A stretch of 64,000 nucleotides of DNA from Alistipes finegoldii DSM 17242 (lineage in GTDB: Bacteria > Bacteroidota > Bacteroidia > Bacteroidales > Rikenellaceae), in contig NC_018011.1 of assembly GCF_000265365.1 (NCBI RefSeq), forward strand, positions 186,001-250,000, written 5' to 3'. The first letter of the stretch is position 1, and each line of letters begins with the position of its first letter. Position numbers and translations under genes: made by a program. Positions 59,074-64,000 of the stretch are shown here, piece after piece. Under the pieces are notes generated by a model. That model was not told the DNA's origin and did not search any database. It worked only from the letters and a program-made list of their open reading frames with translations.

Positions 59074-60858
59074 TTACCAGGATGCTTTTACGTTATTCTG
59101 TTTGTATAAAATTTGGATCTCTGGATCGAGGTTACCGCGGAACTTCAGCACCGGATCTGCCTGAATCGCCTTGAGGTAATACTCCAGTCCTTCGCGCGGC
59201 CGGTTCATGCGCGAGAGTGCTATTGCAGATAGGTAATCGGTTCTTGGGTTCTTCTCGGCCGGCGGCAGCTGCTCCAGAATCTCGAAAGCCGCCTCGTCGT
59301 AACTCAGCGAGAGCAGCACGATCGCAAGGTTCTGGCACTTGTAGTCGTTCAGGGTGCGCAGCGCCCCGACATAATCCCGGTCGCGGAGCTGCTGTACGCC
59401 GCGCATGTAGGTCGTATCGAGTACGGTCAGCACGACGGTATCCTTGACCATATCGACGCGGCGGAGGTTATAGCGGAAGTCTACGGCCCGCAACTGGGGA
59501 TAGAGGATCTCCTTCATGAAGGCGTAGTCCTTGGGAAACTGCTGGCGGATTTGCGGCTCCGTTACGTCGAGGTTACTGCTTTGATCGATCATGGCCATGA
59601 TTTGTTCCCAGTTAGGCATATCGCTGTTGTGACGGATCAGGCGCTTGAGCAGCGTCCAGTCCTCACCGATCGAGCGGGTGCGAATGAGCGTATCGACTTC
59701 CCGGCCGAACTTGCGCACCAGGCGCTCCTTGATTGCCCGGGCACGCTCGCCGGCAATACGGTTGTTGGTCGCCATCGAGCCGTCGGGAGAGGATGAAGCG
59801 GTAATGGTGATAGAATCGACGAAAAACTCGTATTGGTTGATAAGCGTGTCCATCAGGCGCTCGATTTTGGCAAGCTGCACATGGTTCTGGCCCATCGTGT
59901 CGATTACATTGGCACGGCCGACCGGGAAGGTGATGTAGTTGCGGTCGCGTACCTCGACGTACTTGTCGATGATCTTGAGCATGTACCGCGGCTCGTTGTC
60001 AAGGAGCGACAACATGGATGTCACGGTGTAGGTAAGCGTGTCGCTGTTCGAGAGGTCGTAGCGGCTGCGGTCGATGGCGTCGACGCGGCCGCGGAAAAAG
60101 AGGTGCAGGCGCTTGGTATCCTTCGTCGGCCGGTAGGTCTGGGTGTAGTAATACCGAATCTCCCCTTTGCGGATCAGCACGGAGTCGAGCCGCGGATCGG
60201 ATAAATAGGGGAACGAGATCGTTTGTTTGTAGGTGGACTCCAGTTTGTCGGCCCGGCGCTTCTGGCCGCCGGCGATGTAGCGGTTGTAGGCTTCGTAGTA
60301 CTTCGCGGCCAGGCCGGTGGTGGACGTAAGCTCCGTCGAGTCGCCGAGCATGCGGTTCAGGTACTTGTTCATCTGCCAGTACTGGCGCTTCTGGATGTCG
60401 GAAAAAAGCTCACCCCGGATAGAGAGCGGTTGCAGCGCCTCTTCCATCCCATTGTTCTCTATGATCGGGGTGAGCGACAACCCCCACGTGCTGCTCTGGA
60501 GAGCAGCGGGTATGCCTACGATGAAGTCAATCGCAATCTCGCCGTTGCGTTCGGCTACGGTTTTCGACTTGGCAACGATGTAGACCGTCTGAATGTTCTC
60601 GCCTTTGATGGTGACTTCTCCCGTGGAGTCGCGTTCGACCTCGGCCAGATAGGCGCTGTCACGGCCGCCGTTCATCGAGATTTTTCGCATTTGCGTGACA
60701 GCCCGTTCGACGTCTTCTACTTCGGGTGTCTCCACGGGGCCATTGCTGGGCAGATGGATGTCGGCCGTCGGGGTGCTGCGCTGCAAGGAGTGCGTCATGG
60801 CGCAAGAGAGCATCAGGACAGTCAGAGCTATGGAAACGAGTGTTTTATATGGGTTCAT
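59074..60858 (-). CDS. Fimbrial operon OmpA-like protein (DUF3868-type)
   Basis: A 594-residue exported lipoprotein (signal ALTVLMLSCAMTHSLQ). NGEIAIDFIVGIPAALQSST and WGLSLTPIIENNGMEEALQP fit DUF3868-type proteins of Bacteroidales fimbrial loci. An OmpA-like stretch around residue 350 (SITITASSSPDGSMATNNRI then GERARAIKERLV) may bind peptidoglycan, and the C terminus is helical and TPR-like (ALSRMNRPREGLEYYLKAIQ). It probably helps hold or assemble the fimbria. Confidence 0.75.
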   Translation of the reverse strand: MNPYKTLVSIALTVLMLSCAMTHSLQRSTPTADIHLPSNGPVETPEVEDVERAVTQMRKISMNGGRDSAYLAEVERDSTGEVTIKGENIQTVYIVAKSKTVAERNGEIAIDFIVGIPAALQSSTWGLSLTPIIENNGMEEALQPLSIRGELFSDIQKRQYWQMNKYLNRMLGDSTELTSTTGLAAKYYEAYNRYIAGGQKRRADKLESTYKQTISFPYLSDPRLDSVLIRKGEIRYYYTQTYRPTKDTKRLHLFFRGRVDAIDRSRYDLSNSDTLTYTVTSMLSLLDNEPRYMLKIIDKYVEVRDRNYITFPVGRANVIDTMGQNHVQLAKIERLMDTLINQYEFFVDSITITASSSPDGSMATNNRIAGERARAIKERLVRKFGREVDTLIRTRSIGEDWTLLKRLIRHNSDMPNWEQIMAMIDQSSNLDVTEPQIRQQFPKDYAFMKEILYPQLRAVDFRYNLRRVDMVKDTVVLTVLDTTYMRGVQQLRDRDYVGALRTLNDYKCQNLAIVLLSLSYDEAAFEILEQLPPAEKNPRTDYLSAIALSRMNRPREGLEYYLKAIQADPVLKFRGNLDPEIQILYKQNNVKASW

Positions 60859-61148
60859 TTCTTAGTTGATTTGATGTCCGATAATCCTTCGGCGATATAT
60901 TCGTTTGCCTTTGCCAGATGCGAGTTCTCCCGCGGACATTGAAGTTCCTGCTTCTCCGGTGCCGTGGCATGCCACTCCTCATAGCAGTCGGGACAATACA
61001 TGAGATTGACGGCTCCTACGTAGAACCCGTTTGAACTGATTTTCCGGCCACAGCGGTCGCAGGTCTTGGCACGTGGCCATACCTTGATTTCGTCGGCAGA
61101 CAATGGCAGTACTTTGTATCCTTTGGAATTTTCAAAAGTTGTTGTCAT
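60855..61148 (-). CDS. Small zinc-ribbon protein
   Basis: A 97-residue cytoplasmic protein with CDRCGRK and YCPDCYEEW, a four-Cys zinc ribbon, and a helical tail. It overlaps the OmpA-like gene by four bases, so it belongs to the same operon. Role unknown; a regulatory or chaperone task is possible. Confidence 0.65.
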   Translation of the reverse strand: MTTTFENSKGYKVLPLSADEIKVWPRAKTCDRCGRKISSNGFYVGAVNLMYCPDCYEEWHATAPEKQELQCPRENSHLAKANEYIAEGLSDIKSTKK

Positions 61149-61160
61149 GGGATCTGTGAA

Positions 61161-61709
61161 TTAGAACAAGTAGGAAAATGACAGGTTGCATTTGATCGGG
61201 ACGAGCAGGAACCGGCGGTGACGATAGGTATACTCGTCGTCGAACTCCCCGATGTGCTTCGGCCGCAGCTTCTCGGTGTAGGGGGTATAGACGATACCGG
61301 CCCCGATCTCGACGATGAAGTTCCAGCGGGTACTCAGGAGTTTCGAGTAACCCCAAGAGCATCCGATGCCGTAGGCATTGCCTTTGAAGGTGCGTTTGTC
61401 GTAACCTATGGTGTAGTTGGCATAAAACAGCGAGGGGGAGACGAACTGTCCGATGTATCGCTCGACGAACCAGTGCCGCCATCCCGGTTGCAGGACGACA
61501 TGGCTCCACTGGGTGTCTCCGAACTTGAACGGATTGGCCGAGACCGGAATGTTGATCGTATTGTGCAAGTTCACGTTCAGATCGACGGCTGCGTTTATAT
61601 TCCCGGCAGCCCATCCGACGATATTGGTCGAGACGGACGAGAACTGGGCCTGCGCAACCGCTGAAATAAGAATTGCGGCAATAGATAAGAAGATATGTTT
61701 CATTTGCAA
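61161..61709 (-). CDS. DUF3575-family outer-membrane protein
   Basis: A 182-residue protein with signal FLSIAAILISAVAQAQFSSV. TNIVGWAAGNINAAVDLNVN and SANPFKFGDTQWSHVVLQPG are hallmarks of DUF3575, the small barrel protein that opens many Bacteroidales fimbrial operons. The chain ends in SFSYLF. It is the first gene of the fimbrial unit. Confidence 0.85.
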   Translation of the reverse strand: MQMKHIFLSIAAILISAVAQAQFSSVSTNIVGWAAGNINAAVDLNVNLHNTINIPVSANPFKFGDTQWSHVVLQPGWRHWFVERYIGQFVSPSLFYANYTIGYDKRTFKGNAYGIGCSWGYSKLLSTRWNFIVEIGAGIVYTPYTEKLRPKHIGEFDDEYTYRHRRFLLVPIKCNLSFSYLF

Positions 61710-61723
61710 ACGTTATTAAAATG

Positions 61724-62350
61724 CTAATTTGTTAAATTGGGACCGGATCTTTTGATATACTTCTTCCCTTCACCAATCAACATTTTCTGCCATCGGAGGT
61801 ATAAATAGCAATACGGGAGCGGATTTTGCTCAATGCCGTTCTTGGAAACTCCGTAGTGCAGGTGTGGCCCTGTGCTGCGCCCTGTGCTGCCGACACGTCC
61901 GATTGCCTGGCCGATATGAACACTGTCACGTTCCGCAACGTCGATCGAACTCAAATGGCCGTAAAGGGTCATGAAGCCGTAATCATGGCGCAGTCGGATG
62001 AACTTTCCGATCGTTGCAGTCCGGCCGACCTTCGCCACCATTCCTCCCGCTGTCGCATAAACCCATTCGCCCGGGTTGCCAGGCAGATCTATGCCTGCGT
62101 GGTGTTTGTATTCATTCAGGAGCGGATGGAGACGGGTTCCGTAAGCGGAGCTGATCCGGAGGTGTCGAAAATCTTCGGCCCGAAGTGGCGAGATGCAGGG
62201 TACATGGTCAATTATCGGATTCGGCCGCTTGAGCAGCAGAATCGTTTGTTCGACTTGGCGGTAGTTTTCTGCCATATTCAATAATCGCTCGATACCGGTT
62301 TGCGGTGCGAAACTGCAAACCGTCGCGGCGCATAATATAAGAAATGTCAT
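61724..62350 (-). CDS. M23 family peptidase
   Basis: A 208-residue exported peptidase (MTFLILCAATVCSFAPQTG). HHAGIDLPGNPGEWVYATAG gives the first His and Asp, and TGPHLHYGVSKNG the HxH pair, so the zinc site is complete. It could locally open peptidoglycan for the transfer channel, a job done by VirB1 elsewhere. Its 3' end, RWQKMLIGEGKK, encodes the reverse complement of the 3'-end motif. It overlaps the next gene by four bases. Confidence 0.85.
   Translation of the reverse strand: MTFLILCAATVCSFAPQTGIERLLNMAENYRQVEQTILLLKRPNPIIDHVPCISPLRAEDFRHLRISSAYGTRLHPLLNEYKHHAGIDLPGNPGEWVYATAGGMVAKVGRTATIGKFIRLRHDYGFMTLYGHLSSIDVAERDSVHIGQAIGRVGSTGRSTGPHLHYGVSKNGIEQNPLPYCYLYLRWQKMLIGEGKKYIKRSGPNLTN
61761..61783 (+). 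repeat. 3'-end motif copy 8, antisense inside the M23 gene
   Basis: TTCTTCCCTTCAC, CAA, TCAACAT on the plus strand, but here it lies inside a minus-strand coding sequence where it encodes MLIGEGKK. It is therefore unlike the other copies, which follow stop codons. Confidence 0.6.
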
Positions 62351-62619
62351 GCTCTCGTAATTTTACTGCCGTAGTAGGTATTACATGTGTTTTTAGCAGG
62401 GATGCCGTTCTTTCGCAACGGATGATACCTGTATTGGATGGAACCGTCGAAGGGGTCGATAAAACAGCCGCAGATCACGCCGATACGTTTGTGCCAGTCG
62501 TAATCAATTTCTACAAGTGCCCCATCTGCAAATTCTCGGTCTTCGAGGTGTTCTTCGTCCAATGCAGCGATTGCCAGATCGAGCGTCTGACGACGCTCTT
62601 TATATTCTTTATTCGTCAT
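62347..62619 (-). CDS. Hypothetical protein
   Basis: A 90-residue protein starting MTNKEYKERRQTLDLAIAAL. ALVEIDYDWHKRIGVICGCF and GSIQYRYHPLRKNG suggest a beta-rich second half. It overlaps both neighbours by four bases, so it is in the operon running from parA to the peptidase. Function unknown. Confidence 0.6.
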   Translation of the reverse strand: MTNKEYKERRQTLDLAIAALDEEHLEDREFADGALVEIDYDWHKRIGVICGCFIDPFDGSIQYRYHPLRKNGIPAKNTCNTYYGSKITRA

Positions 62620-62852
62620 AATTTATATCCTTCGTTTTCGGCCAAACATTTTAATCCGTCGTAAACAGCTTCCCAGACATACGATTTATGATGTTTGAAT
62701 AGGTGCTGTTTGATAATGGAGTCCATTTCTGCGGTGAACTCAATAGTGGATCTTCGAACAGTCGTTCTGATCTTTTTACGCCCCTTTTTTACACCGCGAC
62801 GTCTGGAGCCTTGTCCCATGTCGGTAATCAGGTTATCAAGTTCACTGGTCAT
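62616..62852 (-). CDS. Small ribbon-helix-helix-like protein, partition partner candidate
   Basis: A 78-residue very basic protein: SRRRGVKKGRKKIRTTVRRS then TIEFTAEMDSIIKQHLFKHH. A short strand followed by two helices fits a ribbon-helix-helix DNA-binding protein, which often partners ParA. It starts two bases after the parA stop. Confidence 0.6.
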   Translation of the reverse strand: MTSELDNLITDMGQGSRRRGVKKGRKKIRTTVRRSTIEFTAEMDSIIKQHLFKHHKSYVWEAVYDGLKCLAENEGYKL

Positions 62853-62854
62853 AA

Positions 62855-63616
62855 CTATTTCTTTTTGAGTCGGAGCATCACTTCTTTATAAAACGCAGCC
62901 ATATCGAGAGCCGCATTGCTGCGTTTATCAAATTCATAAACGCTTTTATGTGCCAGTTCGGCCCTCCGGAAACTTTCACAATAGCGAATCCGGCAATCAA
63001 ATACAGGCAGACCGCTATCGTTCAAATGCGAAATAAGATTTTGGGATGCGATTCTACCTGCGCTAAAAAGCGTTGGAAGTATTCCCAAAACCGTAACTTT
63101 TGGATTGTATTCCCGTTGAATGGTTGTTATTGCAGCAATCACGGAGTCGAGGCCTTGCGATGCGAATTCGCCGGTTGTAACCGGAATGATTACGTAATCT
63201 GCAGCTACGACAGCATTGACAACTGTTTGACCTAAACTGGGTGGGCAATCAATAATCGCGTAGTCATAAATTTCCGTATAATCCCGACTATGCAATATAT
63301 CTGTGAGGATGTACAATGAATTGTTTTCCCCTTCGATCAAAGAATTAATCTTAGAGGATCTAGCATTGGATGGAATAATATGCAGATTCTTTCTGACAAT
63401 AGACGGGGTAACTTTATCGCGCATGGCAAAAATCCCGAAAAAATTGTCTTGTTTGGGTACATCAGTTTGGTAGAAGTGAGTAAGGTTTGCCTGTGGGTCT
63501 GCATCAATAAGTAGTACGCGCTTTTTTTCAACCGTGGCTATATATTCTGCCAAGTTGATCGTTGACGTGGTTTTGCCAACCCCGCCTTTCAGATTGAGAA
63601 TTGTTATAACTTTCAT
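62855..63616 (-). CDS. parA: ParA-family partition ATPase
   Basis: A 253-residue ATPase with deviant Walker A LNLKGGVGKTTSTINL at its start, which fixes the start at 63616; a longer frame adds 24 residues without family support. LLIDADPQANLTHFYQTD and YAIIDCPPSLGQTVVNAVVA are the other ParA motifs. It would keep the excised circular element, or move a partner, through the cell. Confidence 0.9.
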   Translation of the reverse strand: MKVITILNLKGGVGKTTSTINLAEYIATVEKKRVLLIDADPQANLTHFYQTDVPKQDNFFGIFAMRDKVTPSIVRKNLHIIPSNARSSKINSLIEGENNSLYILTDILHSRDYTEIYDYAIIDCPPSLGQTVVNAVVAADYVIIPVTTGEFASQGLDSVIAAITTIQREYNPKVTVLGILPTLFSAGRIASQNLISHLNDSGLPVFDCRIRYCESFRRAELAHKSVYEFDKRSNAALDMAAFYKEVMLRLKKK

Positions 63617-63620
63617 TGTG

Positions 63621-64000
63621 CTAAAGTATTGAAGGGTTTGAGAAATCGAATTCAGCTTGTATCTCAGCAGGTTTGAGTAGTTCGCCAAGCACTATATTTT
63701 GCATAGCCTGTCGATAATAGGCTGCATGATTCGTTATTTCGCCTTCATTATCGGCGATATATGCAAGTAATTCGTTATGTTTTCTATACACATAGCGGCT
63801 ATTCTGCGGGGTGATCTTTTCTAAAATTGAGTTCATGGAGCGAGCTGTTATCCCCAAATGTGAGCCTGTGTCCTTAATCCGGCTCACTCGGTTCTTATAA
63901 TCCCGTCGCTCCTGATCACTCAACTGCCCATTATGGATGATGAAATAAATTATATCAGGAATCTTCGAACGCTGGGGAAACCGCTCGTAAAATGTGAACC
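63621..64000 (-). CDS. Hypothetical protein, runs off the right edge
   Basis: The reading frame is open to the window end, reading FTFYERFPQRSKIPDIIYFI and then LSDQERRDYKNRVSRIKDTG and ending AEFDFSNPSIL. The visible 125 residues are mainly helical and polar. An internal TTG gives 100 residues but the upstream frame looks coding, so I treat it as partial. It ends four bases before parA. No family recognised. Confidence 0.6.
   Translation of the reverse strand, partial: FTFYERFPQRSKIPDIIYFIIHNGQLSDQERRDYKNRVSRIKDTGSHLGITARSMNSILEKITPQNSRYVYRKHNELLAYIADNEGEITNHAAYYRQAMQNIVLGELLKPAEIQAEFDFSNPSIL

Noticed and set aside
63621..63923. RteC-type regulator for the last gene
   Set aside because: Position and helical character were suggestive, but I could not line up the conserved RteC residues.

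Overview
The window looks like a chromosomal segment of a GC-rich gut Bacteroidales, most likely Alistipes or a close relative (Rikenellaceae). The basis is the Bacteroidetes promoter pattern (TTG, about 19 bases, TAnnTTTG), the gene families present (paired M16 proteases, LptB, a fimbrillin/Mfa operon, Bacteroidetes-type Tra proteins) and the high GC of the left part. The genus is inference.

Layout. Positions 1-17.2 kb are ordinary, GC-rich core chromosome: the start of pyruvate:ferredoxin oxidoreductase, a rod-shaped 6S-like RNA, two M16 proteases, RsmA with an unusual low-complexity insertion, a broken GNAT gene, RecQ, a porin, LptB, the block aroA-aroC-prmC-recX-M23 peptidase, and a lone response regulator. 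At 17,179 a tRNA-Arg gene is cut in its anticodon loop and a tyrosine integrase follows. I read this as the left end of an integrative and conjugative element (ICE) that fills the rest of the window; the right end is not seen.

Within the ICE: (a) 17.2-20 kb holds the integrase, six 16-bp direct repeats, an intact inverted tRNA-Arg(TCT) and copies of a 16-bp palindrome. (b) 19.6-33 kb is a cargo zone of small genes (SSB, YefM/YoeB toxin-antitoxin, ArdC, HD-like protein, orphan cytosine methyltransferase, an IS3-family insertion). Between these genes lie long repeated non-coding sequences. One family (type B, about 600 bp, two copies) keeps its stems through compensatory base changes, so it is probably a large structured RNA. 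Another (type A, three copies) sits just upstream. (c) 33.3-46.5 kb holds mobilization and transfer genes (RHH protein, relaxase, VirD4-type coupling protein, traE, F, G, I, J, K, M, N, O), mostly overlapping by a few bases and so translationally coupled. (d) 46.6-50 kb carries small unknown genes and two ORF6N-domain proteins. (e) 50.2-64 kb, all on the minus strand, holds a DUF4906-like fimbrial lipoprotein, three related Ig-like (TraQ-like) lipoproteins, a degenerate tRNA-like sequence, a fimbrial operon (DUF3575, OmpA-like, Mfa2/FimB, FimA-type fimbrillin), an M23 peptidase and a ParA partition ATPase.

How it fits together: integrase and relaxase move the element, Tra proteins build the mating channel, the M23 peptidase may open the cell wall, and the fimbriae and Ig-like lipoproteins may hold mating cells or host surfaces. 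ArdC, the methyltransferase, the toxin-antitoxin pair and ParA would help survival in a new host. A short motif (TTCTTCCCTTCAC, three bases, TCAACA) recurs just after stop codons across the element and usually precedes a terminator hairpin. The most novel items are the type A/B structured repeats and this 3'-end motif.
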